A DNA stretch of 44,897 bases from Halobiforma nitratireducens JCM 10879. Its GTDB lineage: Archaea; Halobacteriota; Halobacteria; Halobacteriales; Natrialbaceae. Shown piece after piece: positions 24,264 to 34,200 of this stretch (position 1 is the first letter of the stretch; every line of letters begins with the position of its first letter). The notes beneath the pieces were generated by a model. It saw only the letters and a list, made by a program, of their open reading frames with translations, did not search any database and was not told the origin of the DNA. Location: positions 18,778-63,674 of the forward strand of contig NZ_AOMA01000128.1 in the NCBI RefSeq assembly GCF_000337895.1, read 5' to 3'. The position numbers and the translations under genes are program-made.

Positions 24264-26576
24264 CTACGGTGCCCCGTCGAACTGCCGCTCGAGTTCTTCG
24301 TAGTGGCGTTTCGTTGCGTCGTCGACGCTCGGACTGGTCGCCTTGATCGCGTGGTCGAAGTGATCGGCAGTCACCGTAATCGTGCCGACGTCGTCCTCGA
24401 TGTCGGCCGGCGTCTTCTCGTCGACGAACTGCCGGGCCGCCTCCATCGCGGCTTCGCGACAGACAGCCTCGATATCCGCCCCGACGTGACCCTGCGTACG
24501 ACCGGCGAGACGAGCTAGTTCGACCTCGTCCCCGATCGAGCGGTGTGTCGTGTGGACGTCGAAGATTTCGCGGCGTGCCTGGTCGTCAGGAATCGGAACG
24601 TGGATCTGCCGATCGAACCGTCCGGGGCGCAACAACGCGTCGTCGATGAGGTCCGGCCGATTACTGGTCGCGATCACGATGACGTCCTCGAGTTCCTCGA
24701 GTCCGTCCAGCTCCGTCAGTAACTGGGAGACCACACGTTCCTGTACGCCGGAGCTGTCGCCACCGCTACTGCGCTCGGCGGCGATCGCGTCGATCTCGTC
24801 GAAGAAGATCACCGCGGGGGCGTTCGAACGAGCCTTCTCGAACACTTCCCGGACGCCTTTTTCCGACTCGCCGACGTACTTGTTGAGCAGTTCAGGCCCC
24901 TTGATCGAGATGAAATTGCTCTGGGCTTCGCTGGCGACGGCCTTGGCGAGCAGCGTCTTCCCAGTGCCCGGCGGCCCGTACAGCAACACCCCGTTTGCCG
25001 CGGTGAGATGGAGTTCGTCGAAGACGGGACCGTATTCGAGGGGCCACTGTATCGTTTCGCGGAGCCGCCGTTTCGTGTCCTCCAGTCCGCCAACGTGGTC
25101 CCACGAGACGTCCGGCACTTCGACGAACACCTCGCGAAGCGCGGAGGGGTCGACGCTGCTCATCGCCCGCTGGAAGTCGTCTTCCGTGACCTCGATCGCC
25201 TCGAGTACCTCGGCATCGATCGTATCGCTTTCGAGATCGAGATCCGGTCGGACGCGACGCAACGCTCGCATCGCGGCTTCTTTCGCGAGTTGCTCGATGT
25301 CGGCCCCGACGAAGCCGTGGGTGTCCGCGGCGTACTTTTCGAGGTCGACATCTTCCGAGATCGGCATCCCGCGGGTGTGGACATCGAGGATTTCACGACG
25401 ACCGTCCTTGTCCGGGACGCCGACCTCTATCTCGCGGTCGAAGCGGCCGCCACGCCGGAGCGCGGGGTCGATGGCATCGACGCGGTTGGTGGCACCGATG
25501 ACGACGACTTCGCCGCGCTCTTCTAGACCGTCCAGAAGCGAGAGCAATTGTGCGACGATCCGACGCTCGACGTCCCCGCTGGTCTCCTCGCGCTCCGGGG
25601 CGATAGAGTCGATCTCGTCGATGAAAACGACGGCTGGCGATTGTTCGGTCGCTTCCTCGAAGACCGACCGGAGTTGCTCTTCGGACTCGCCGTAGTACCG
25701 GGACATGATCTCCGGCCCGGAGATGTCCGTAAAGAAGGCGTCAATCTCGTTCGCGACGGCCTTCGCGATCATCGTCTTCCCCGTTCCTGGCGGGCCATGA
25801 AGGAGGACTCCTTTCGGCGGTTCGATCCCCAGCTGCTGGAACAGTTCGGGGTACCGCATCGGCAACTCGATCATCTCCCGGACCTGCTCGAGTTCGTCGT
25901 CGACGCCTCCGATGTCTTCGTATGTGACATCGGGCGGAGACGACTCCGACTGTGACTGGGGCTGGCCTTGGGTTTCGGTGTCGGCTTCTGACGCGGCCCC
26001 GTTACCCTCTTTGCGTTGCTTTCCTTGTCCGTGGGACTGGGCGCGCTCGCGCTGTCGCTCGCTCGCCCGTTCTTTCACAGTGAGGTTCGTAGAGCCGACG
26101 ACGACGACCGTGCCGTCAGTCGGTTCCGCCCCCGCGACCTCCACCGGAATGCGTTGTTCCGGAACGGAGGACCCGGGACCGAGCCCCAGGGAAATATCGA
26201 CGCTCTGTCCGGGGTCGACGGCCCTTCCCTTGAGTTTTCGTTTGACGATCGGCGCGAGATCACCGTCGACGCGAAGCGTCTCGGGGACGGTTACCGTAAG
26301 CGTCGTTGCGGCCGGGAGATCGGCTGCCGACACCGTGACGGTGTCGCCGAGACTGACCCCGGGAGCTTGGCGGAGGTGGCCGTCGATGCGAATGACCCCG
26401 AGATCTTCGTCTTCGGGGTACCCCGGCCAGACGCGAGCAGCAACTTCGCCCTCGCTTCCTTCGATAAAAACGTAGTCACCGTTTTCGATATCCAGTTCTG
26501 CCATTGCCGTTCGATCGATGGCGGCGAGACCGCGACCTGCGTCTTTCTGTTTGAGGGATCTGACGGTAAGTTCCAT
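24264..26576 (-). CDS. CDC48-type AAA ATPase of the eCIS locus
   Basis: 770 residues. A CDC48 N-domain (1-170, double-psi barrel style) is followed by a Gln/Ser/Arg-rich linker (171-216) and two AAA rings: D1 Walker A GPPGTGKT at 261-268 with Walker B VVFIDE at 316-321, and D2 Walker A at 534-541 with Walker B IFFDE at 590-594. Arginine-finger and sensor motifs (GATNR, RRGGRFD, TSNRPD, RPGRFD) are present in both. eCIS loci nearly always hold an AAA ATPase (Afp15/Pvc15) needed for assembly; here it is a full CDC48 form on the opposite strand. Haloarchaea also have housekeeping CDC48 genes, so it may be a recruited paralogue. The linker is unusually long. Confidence 0.9.
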   Translation of the reverse strand: MELTVRSLKQKDAGRGLAAIDRTAMAELDIENGDYVFIEGSEGEVAARVWPGYPEDEDLGVIRIDGHLRQAPGVSLGDTVTVSAADLPAATTLTVTVPETLRVDGDLAPIVKRKLKGRAVDPGQSVDISLGLGPGSSVPEQRIPVEVAGAEPTDGTVVVVGSTNLTVKERASERQRERAQSHGQGKQRKEGNGAASEADTETQGQPQSQSESSPPDVTYEDIGGVDDELEQVREMIELPMRYPELFQQLGIEPPKGVLLHGPPGTGKTMIAKAVANEIDAFFTDISGPEIMSRYYGESEEQLRSVFEEATEQSPAVVFIDEIDSIAPEREETSGDVERRIVAQLLSLLDGLEERGEVVVIGATNRVDAIDPALRRGGRFDREIEVGVPDKDGRREILDVHTRGMPISEDVDLEKYAADTHGFVGADIEQLAKEAAMRALRRVRPDLDLESDTIDAEVLEAIEVTEDDFQRAMSSVDPSALREVFVEVPDVSWDHVGGLEDTKRRLRETIQWPLEYGPVFDELHLTAANGVLLYGPPGTGKTLLAKAVASEAQSNFISIKGPELLNKYVGESEKGVREVFEKARSNAPAVIFFDEIDAIAAERSSGGDSSGVQERVVSQLLTELDGLEELEDVIVIATSNRPDLIDDALLRPGRFDRQIHVPIPDDQARREIFDVHTTHRSIGDEVELARLAGRTQGHVGADIEAVCREAAMEAARQFVDEKTPADIEDDVGTITVTADHFDHAIKATSPSVDDATKRHYEELERQFDGAP

Positions 26577-26989
26577 TTACTCAATTAAATGGTAGAAGCC
26601 GACATCTCATTAATACTTTCTTATTAGTTTCCGGTCGGAAATTCACTCGCCGACCCATCCTCGTTCAGTCGGCTCTTTCGGACAGTTATCACCGTAATAC
26701 GTCGAATTCGGCATAGGCATTCTTTTCGATTTTCACTTCTATTTTCTGTACTACTGTAACCAAAGTATTTATTACTATCTCATTGGATGACAACAGTAAC
26801 GGACTGATGAACGGTGGCGGAACACACTTGGACGACGACGGACCCCACTCAGCGACCGGACCGAGCTCGACTCGAGCCGCGGTCCGGCCCCGACCCACGG
26901 GTCCGTCCCGGGCCGGCTGGATTCGGGGACGCCGCCGCCTTCTCCGTACTGTATCACGCTGTAAACTAGTTCGATCGTAGTCAAATATA
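26577..26989. promoter_or_regulatory. Divergent promoter region between the ATPase and the membrane-protein gene
   Basis: On the minus strand gtattaat (26610-26617) is centred about 37 bases before the ATPase ATG. On the plus strand aagtatttattactatc (about 26761-26778) is promoter-like; it is followed by an arginine-rich 65-codon frame from TTG 26783 (an in-frame ATG is at 26807) that I do not accept as a gene, so it may drive the membrane-protein gene with a leader of about 200 bases. Confidence 0.4.
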
Positions 26990-28159
26990 ATGATAACGAG
27001 AAAGATCAAAAAATACGCAAAAAAGGCCGTAAAGAAGTTCATTAAACCGATTCTTCCGGCCGTAATGATTGCACTGGGGGTCGCATTAACCGCGACGGTC
27101 GTGGTCTGGTCGGCCGGATGGCTCGAGAGCGTTCCAGCGGTGACGCTCCCGGTGACGGGATCGGAGATAGATGCGTCACGTGTCGTGTTCATCTCCGGGT
27201 TTCTAGTCGGGCTCTTCGTCGGCGGCTGCTACCTTCTGTACCGCACCAAACGCGAAGCGATTCGCCAGCGCTGGGAGCAGTACTCGACGTGGGCGAAGGC
27301 GATGATCAGCGGGTGGGTAGCTGCGCTGTCTGTCGCCCTCGTCCTCTCGGTCGGATACGTTCTCGACTGGCTTACGGTCACGACGTTGCTCGTCGGCGTC
27401 CTGTTGAGTTGGCCCCTGGCCGTCGGAACGGTGCTGTTGGGGTATCGAAAGAGTACTCGGGCGTCCTCGACACTCGAGTCGATCAAGATCGGGTACGTAC
27501 TTACCCGTGGGTTAGAGAGCCGGACGCTCTCTATGATCGTCGGGCTCCTCGTCGCCATCGGTAGCGGACTTGCGATCGGTGGCCTCACGTGGTACTTCGA
27601 CCGCTACGTGTGGTGGATTCCCGTCGTCTTCGCCGGGTTACTCTGGGGTGTGGTGACGCTGTGGGTCTACAACCGTCACGAGCGTCGAACCACCGAACGG
27701 ACCGACCTCGTCATTGCTGCCATCAGCACGCCGGAGTCCCGAGACGTCCGTGAACTCACCGTTCGGAACGTTTCCGGACGACCGATCGAGCTCTCGGAAG
27801 CACTGATCCGGGATACGGACCTCGACCTCTACAGGCCCGGCGTCGACACGACCCTTCGTCCGGGGGAGGAGGGGACGTTCGAGATCGAACAGTCGTTCTC
27901 CCTCGAGCCGAACGACGACGCGATCCGTCTCCCGCTCGGGTACAACCTCAAGCGCGGCGGGGAGACACCTGCAGTGTTCACGAAGACGGGGGAGGTCTAC
28001 TTCCTCCAGTGGGCGGCACAACCGGCGGCCACGATCGGCCGCGACAGCTCAAAGCACGTGGTCGACTCGGCCGACCAGCGCCGCGACGAACGCCACTCGT
28101 CGGCCGAAACGTCGGAGTCAGTGATCGGCTCGGCCGGCAACCCAACGCCACAGGACTGA
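26990..28159 (+). CDS. Polytopic membrane protein inside the eCIS locus
   Basis: 389 residues. The N-terminus is strongly basic (MITRKIKKYAKKAVKKFIKP), odd for a halophile, and leads into about six membrane segments (near residues 22-44, 63-83, 103-123, 128-150, 178-198, 204-224). The last 160 residues are soluble and appear beta-rich (RDVRELTVRNVSGRPIELSE; EGTFEIEQSFSLEPNDDAIR). I recognise no family. It is the first gene after the divergent promoter and leads into the giant protein, so it is probably co-expressed with the baseplate genes. Possible roles are anchoring, release or protection of the producing cell; none is shown by the sequence. Confidence 0.75.
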   Translation: MITRKIKKYAKKAVKKFIKPILPAVMIALGVALTATVVVWSAGWLESVPAVTLPVTGSEIDASRVVFISGFLVGLFVGGCYLLYRTKREAIRQRWEQYSTWAKAMISGWVAALSVALVLSVGYVLDWLTVTTLLVGVLLSWPLAVGTVLLGYRKSTRASSTLESIKIGYVLTRGLESRTLSMIVGLLVAIGSGLAIGGLTWYFDRYVWWIPVVFAGLLWGVVTLWVYNRHERRTTERTDLVIAAISTPESRDVRELTVRNVSGRPIELSEALIRDTDLDLYRPGVDTTLRPGEEGTFEIEQSFSLEPNDDAIRLPLGYNLKRGGETPAVFTKTGEVYFLQWAAQPAATIGRDSSKHVVDSADQRRDERHSSAETSESVIGSAGNPTPQD

Positions 28160-28236
28160 TGCACTCGGCACCGTCTCCCACGAACGCATCGTATCGCCCT
28201 CTCAGGACCCGCTGCCACGCGACCCGCGTTACGTAA
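28159..28236 (+). CDS. 25-residue bridging ORF
   Basis: The ATG at 28159 overlaps the membrane-protein stop as TGATG and the ORF (MHSAPSPTNASYRPLRTRCH...) ends with TAA at 28236, three bases before the ATG of the giant gene. It spans the whole gap, allowing ribosomes to pass from one gene to the next. Too short for family matching; it may be chance. Confidence 0.3.
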   Translation: MHSAPSPTNASYRPLRTRCHATRVT

Positions 28237-28239
28237 CGC
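28226..28239. promoter_or_regulatory. Perfect 14-base palindrome abutting the giant gene's start codon
   Basis: gcgttacgtaacgc is fully self-complementary and ends at the base before ATG 28240. It could be an operator for a dimeric regulator. As RNA it would leave almost no loop, so pairing between two messages or DNA binding is more likely than a hairpin. Confidence 0.45.
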
Positions 28240-31200
28240 ATGTTCGACCCTATCACCGATAGAATCCTCACGCGAAACGCCGACGACGGCGACGGCGGCG
28301 ACGACACGCTGCGAGACGTTACCGTCGGGACCGACTGGAGCGACGGGAACGGTGGCCTCTTGCTCGAGGGAATCGACGGAAGCGACATTGGGAGTGGTCG
28401 GTTCCGGGGCCTCGAGACGGTGACGAAAGTCGATCGCCCGCAGACGCCGGCGACCGGCACCGGGCGGGGCAGTATTCTCACGCTCGATCCGTCGAAGCTG
28501 GGCAGCGGATTCTCGCTGCGGATCGTCAACCGATATCTGGCCGCCGACCGGACGTATCGACATCGTATCTGGGGCGACGCCCCACCCGAGGAAGGCGGGG
28601 AAGAGTTCGACCCGGAGCCGGACGATCCCCAGTCGACCGACGGAGAGTTCGAGGAACCGTCATTTCTCCCGGACGAGCCGTTGGCGTCGTTCGGCCTCGA
28701 GTCGACCGACGACACGATTTCGTGGCTGGAAGACGGCGCGTCCGAGCGGGAGTCTGTAGGCGGCGTTTCGGATCGCACAGATCACGACTCCCGACGCGAG
28801 AAAGCTGCAAATCCATCGTGGATAACGGCCACAGGGTCCGAACCGTCGCCAACCAGTAGCGGGGACGATGATGAGTACGGGCAGCCCCGTGACGGTCGGA
28901 GCGTCCCTCCCCGTCGGAGATCACCAATCAGCGAAGCTGAAACCGAGAGTGCTGTCGGTGACGACGGTGAGAACTCCCGGCCGTCGCGTACGTCCACTCG
29001 GTCGGCAAGGACGCCGGGCGGCCAAACCGGAACAGCCGGACTCTCGGACCCGTCGCCGAGCGACACGCGTGCATCGAAGAGACGAAGTGCCGCCGACGCC
29101 GACGCCGTCGCGACCAGCACCCAGGCACGCTCGAGCGCCACGACCGGTCGACGACCGGCACCGAGCGGTCGGACGGCTGACTCGAACGGTCAGTCGCCGG
29201 TGGCTGCGGGACCCAGTCCGAGTATCTCCCTGCGAACGCGCTCGATCGGTTCCGTAGTGGCCTCGGGGCCGGCAGCGGGGACCCCTCGACAGCGCTCGAC
29301 CGATGCTCCGAGCAGGACCCGGATCGGAGCCGGGACCGAGACGCCGCGGATCGACGACCGCCGAGAGACGGCACAGACCGTCTATCGGTCCCGGAGAGCG
29401 GAAGGTGAAGCCAGCGAGAACCGCCCGGCGGCGAACGAACACCCGTCAGGTCCCAGGCCGGAGACCGATCCGTCGTCTTCTCTTGGCGTCGAAGGGTACG
29501 AACGGAACGAGAGACAGCACAGCACAGCCGTGCAGAGAGCCACGAGAGCCGATGAGTCGACGGAAACGTTCGTGGCGAGTGACCGGAGACAGTCTCGTGC
29601 CCACAGCGAGGGAGCGCTCGGGATCGGAGAAAGAGCCCTCGGTCCCGTCGGGCGGCGAGGGGACGACCAGTCGACACCCGTCGTTTCCGACCCGACGAGT
29701 GTGTCCAGTCAAACGAAAGAGACGAGCCGCGACAGCACCGAGACGGCGGAGTCTGCGGGTCGATTCGACGGACGCAAATCGAGCGGACGTGGCCGGGCAC
29801 GGGGACAGAACCGAACTCCCCTGTCCTCGGAGGCCACCACGTCGAGACCACGGCGGTTTCGCTCGGAAACAAACGCGGCGACGGCCGCCGCTCGCGACCG
29901 GCCGACTCGATCGAACGATGGAGCCGCCACCCAGTCGCCGTCCGTCGGCGGTCGAACCACAACTGTCGGGTCCGTCGCCCCGTCGTCGAGCGACACGCGG
30001 ACGCTCGATGGGGAGGACGGCGAGGCCGCTGTCGCGACCAGTGCTGTGTCACGCGCGACGACCGATGCCGATCGACGGTCGACACCGAGCAAGCGTGTGA
30101 CCGACGCGAGCGGGCGATCGCCGACGACGGCGGGACTGGGTCGAGGCATCTCCCTGCGAACGCGTTCGATCGGTTCCACGGTGTCGTCGAGCCCGACAGC
30201 GGAGCCCTCTCGCCGGCAGTCGGCCGCGACCGAGACCAAGGCCGCGAGCGAAACCGGGGCCGAGGCCAGGACACCACGGATCGACGACCGCCGAGAGACG
30301 GCTCAAACTGTCTATCGCTCTCACCAGCCGGAAGCCGGGCCCGGAGACGATCGTTCGACGGCGAACGAGCACTCGTCGGAGCCCAACCCACCGGCCCGTC
30401 CGGGCAGCGACGGGACACAGCGACCGCCGTCCTCGATCCAGCAGGAGTCTACCGCGATTGACCCGGAACCACCGACCCGAACGGCAGGCGATCGCCGGCA
30501 GCCTCGAGGCCCCAACGAGGGAGTACTCGGCACTGCCGGCTCCGCTTCTGCCGAGCGCGGTGAGAACGTGACACCGACTATCGCGTCTTCCGATTCGTCG
30601 AGTACACACGGCGAGGTCGGACGAACGAACCGCGAAACCGGTAGAACGACGAGCCAGACGGGATGGACGAGCGAGCAGGGCAACTGGTCCTCGATGTCGG
30701 TACGCTCGACGACCGCTCGCATCCCACGATCGGGGCCGACGGAATCGGCCCGTGGGACTACCGAAGGGAGCAGCCAGGTTTCGAGAGCAACACGCTCGAC
30801 GACCGCTCGCATCCCACGATCGGTGTCGAGGGAATCGGCCCGTGGGACTACCGAAGGGAGCAGCCAGGTTTCGAGAGCAACACGCTCGACGACCGCTCGC
30901 ATCCCACGATCGGTGTCGAGGGAATCGGCCCGCGTGGCCTCCGAAGGGAGCAACCAGGTTTCGAGAGCAACACGCCCGACGACCGATCGTATCTCACGAT
31001 CGGGGCCGACGGAATCGGCCCGTGGGGCCTCCGAAGGGAGCAACCAGGTTTCGAGAGCAACACGCTCGACGACCGATCGTATCTCACGATCGGGGTCGAC
31101 GGAATCGGCCCGCGTGGCCTCCGAAGGAAGCGACCGGCCCTCGACGCTGGTGCGCTCGGTAGCCAGTGGTGTCTCACGACCACAACCCACCCAGTCGGCC

Positions 31201-34200
31201 GGTGCATCTACCGAACGAAGCGGCCGACCGCTGGCGGTCAAAAACGACAGGAACCCGGCGACAAGGGAACGGAGTCCGGCGACGGTTCCGCGAGTCCCCA
31301 GCACCTCATCGGAGGGAGTCTCGAGCGTCGATTCGAGTCGGTCAGTCGACCGCAGTACACCTCTTTCGAGCGAGCCGCTGACGGGAACGGGAACGGGAAC
31401 GGGAACGGTGACGGAGACGGGGATAAGGACGAGAACGGTGACGGAGACGGAAGCGAGCACGATCGACGCGATCCCGGAGCCAACGGAACGGACGACGCTC
31501 GAGTCGCGGACTGACGCTCGTCGGCCGAGTGCGGTCGAGCGCGGTTCTCGGCAGAACACCGTCGTCTCAGGTGCCGGCTCGCTTTCCTCCTCGTCGCGTC
31601 CGTCGAACGGCGTCGGTGGTGGAATCCGACAACGGGTCGCTCGGTTCGCCAGCCCACCTCGACCCAGCACGGCTGTTCCGTCCGGGTCGGAACGACACGA
31701 ACGGAGAGCGAACGTGGATACCGACGCAATCGCCCCCGCCGTTCCGACCAGTGTCGCGGACGGCGTCCAGGGAACCGCATCCACGCAGTCAGTCGATTCC
31801 GTCTCGGATTCCGACGCCAGTCCCGTGGGAAGCGAGCGCGACGCGACACGTCGCCGCAGCGATTCGCTATCCGTGCTGTCGAACGTGAGGAGAACCGCCA
31901 GCGGTGGTGGACGCGCGAGCACGCTGAGTAGCACTCGAGAACGACGAGAGCAGACGGGGGGTACCTGGACGCGCGACGCTGACCAGCAAACTGGAACCCG
32001 GACGCGCGACGCTGACCGGTCGACCACGCGAGGGGCGGAATCGACCGCGCTGACCGCAGCGTCGACCCGTGGCGATGCAACCGAGTCGATCGCCCACCGA
32101 GGAGAGGGATCGGCATCGTCGAACGACCTCGAGATTTCCACGACAGGTGGTCTCGAGGGATCGCCGTTATCGACGACGACCGAGCGTGTGACCGGGCAGG
32201 CACGGACCGTCGACGGCTCGAGTGTGAGTGCGAGTACGAGTGCAAGTGCAAGTGCAAGTTCGGGTTCGGGAACGGATGTGACCGAAGCTCCGGGCGAAAC
32301 GCACGAGCGTCGAACGCGCGTGAACGCAGCGAGTTCGAGCCCGAACCAGTCAGTCTCATCACGGAGCGTCGGTCACCCGTCCGATCGACAGCGGCCACGA
32401 CCGTCGACGCTCCCGCGTGGCGTTGCGACGCGGATTCGACGCACGAAGTCACGGACATCCGGAGCGCGTTCGCGACCTCAGTACAGCGGCTTCGAGCCGT
32501 CGGCCCCGTCCACGGGGTCGGCAGGGGCGATCCGCTCTCGTTTGGACGAACCCGGCACGCACGAAACCCAGAGGACCGCTGGAACCGCCGGCACACGGCC
32601 CTCGAGTACCGCACCCGGATCGCCGGCCACGTTGACGACTCGCTCCAGCGGAAGCGCACAACAGGTGTCCGACGCGCGTGGCCGGTCGTCGACCGACGGG
32701 ACGGACCGAGCGTCGGTTTCGTCGGGGGACGGGCGGCCCGAAATCGGGGATTCCGTTCCAGCTGGTGGCACTGACGGCATCGATTCCACGCTTGCATCGC
32801 GTGCTACGACGGTCGGGACCAGCCCCGGCTCTCGAGCGACGGGCCTCTCCGACGAGACCACTGGCGGAGCTTCATCGGTCGCTGACCCATCCCAGCCAGT
32901 GGCCCGAACCGACGTCCAGTCTCGCAGTTCTCCATCCGTCGACGCCACCCGGACGCCCACTTCCCAACCTCGTCGTGGCTCGCAGAGCCTGCGACGACGG
33001 ACGGATCGTCCGACGGCGGTTACGGTGTCGACCGACACGGAGACGACCGTCGCAGGGACGCGGTCTCGCTTCACTCCCGTTCTCGATGTCGACACGGGGG
33101 CCGGTAGCGGTGACCCTACAACCGCAGACGCTGCCAGCGTGGAACGCGACGGGCTGGGAGAGGCAACGGGACGGACCCGCAGTTCGAGCGCTGCGGGACA
33201 GCCGTCCGAATCGGGACTGCAGGGAACCGACGTTGCATCCCGGATACAGTCTCCGTCTCTTTCTGCTCCCACGACACGCCACGGTCCGGATGATGACGCT
33301 GCCACCAGCGACGTTTCGATGGCGGTCGCCGATTCGACCGAGCGGGAAGCCGACGATTCGAAGCGTGGACGGTCCACCAGTCGACGGCCGCCGCGAAGCG
33401 GCAACGAGACCGAGTCGAGTACGACTGTCGGCGAGCCCAGCCTCGCCCGCACCGTCGACGACTCGCCGTCGCTTACCGCCCCAGTACGCATCCGCTCGAG
33501 CGATACCGTCGGTGCGGTCGAGCCCGCGCGGTCGCACGACGATGATGAGATAAATAAATTTAAAAAACATCAATTAGAATCTACGACCGACGAGTCGATG
33601 GAGACAGCTAGCTCGAGTTCCGAACGCCCCTCGCTCGTCTACCGTGGCTCACAGCCTCTCGGCGTCACTGACGGCGAGAGTCAGTCACACGACGACGGGA
33701 CACAGGCCCCCGAGACGCGAATTAACGGCGGCCAAACCGACGATACCGGTCGCGCCAGCGTGCTGTCCTCGCGGGCCGACGACCGCGTCGTCGACGACCC
33801 TCCCGCGACGCGGGGCGACCGGCGCGCCACCACGGATCGGACTGCAGCGACGCAGGGTCGTGGGACGCCGGATCGTCACGAGGGGGGACGACGACGGGAA
33901 AACGTAACGAATCGGGAGGCGATGGGCAGCGACCGTCGCCCCGATTCGGGACGATCACCTGCCCACCGCGGTGGCCGAGGTGATGGGTTCGATCGGGGTC
34001 CCTCGTCCGGCCCACGTCCTGGCCCCGCGGCAGGTCCTGGTCACCAGTCCGGGCCGTCCCCGACCGATGGACGGGGCGGTAGTCCACGGGACCAGGATCA
34101 GTACCACGGGTTCACCGATCGGACACCCCGGACATCGAGCCAGCACTCCCACGGCACGAACAGGTCACGAGACAGACGGACCGATACCGACGTTCCGATT

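Noticed and set aside
26783-26980. 65-codon plus-strand ORF after a promoter-like AT patch
   Set aside because: TTG start, second half arginine-rich with low-acidic composition; more likely a leader for the membrane-protein gene.
30321-32141. 606-codon open frame antisense to the giant gene, and a 283-codon plus-strand frame at 30663-31514
   Set aside because: Both are side effects of high GC and simple repeats in the giant gene. The frame ending at 34311 has the ordered ends and overlaps the LysM start correctly.
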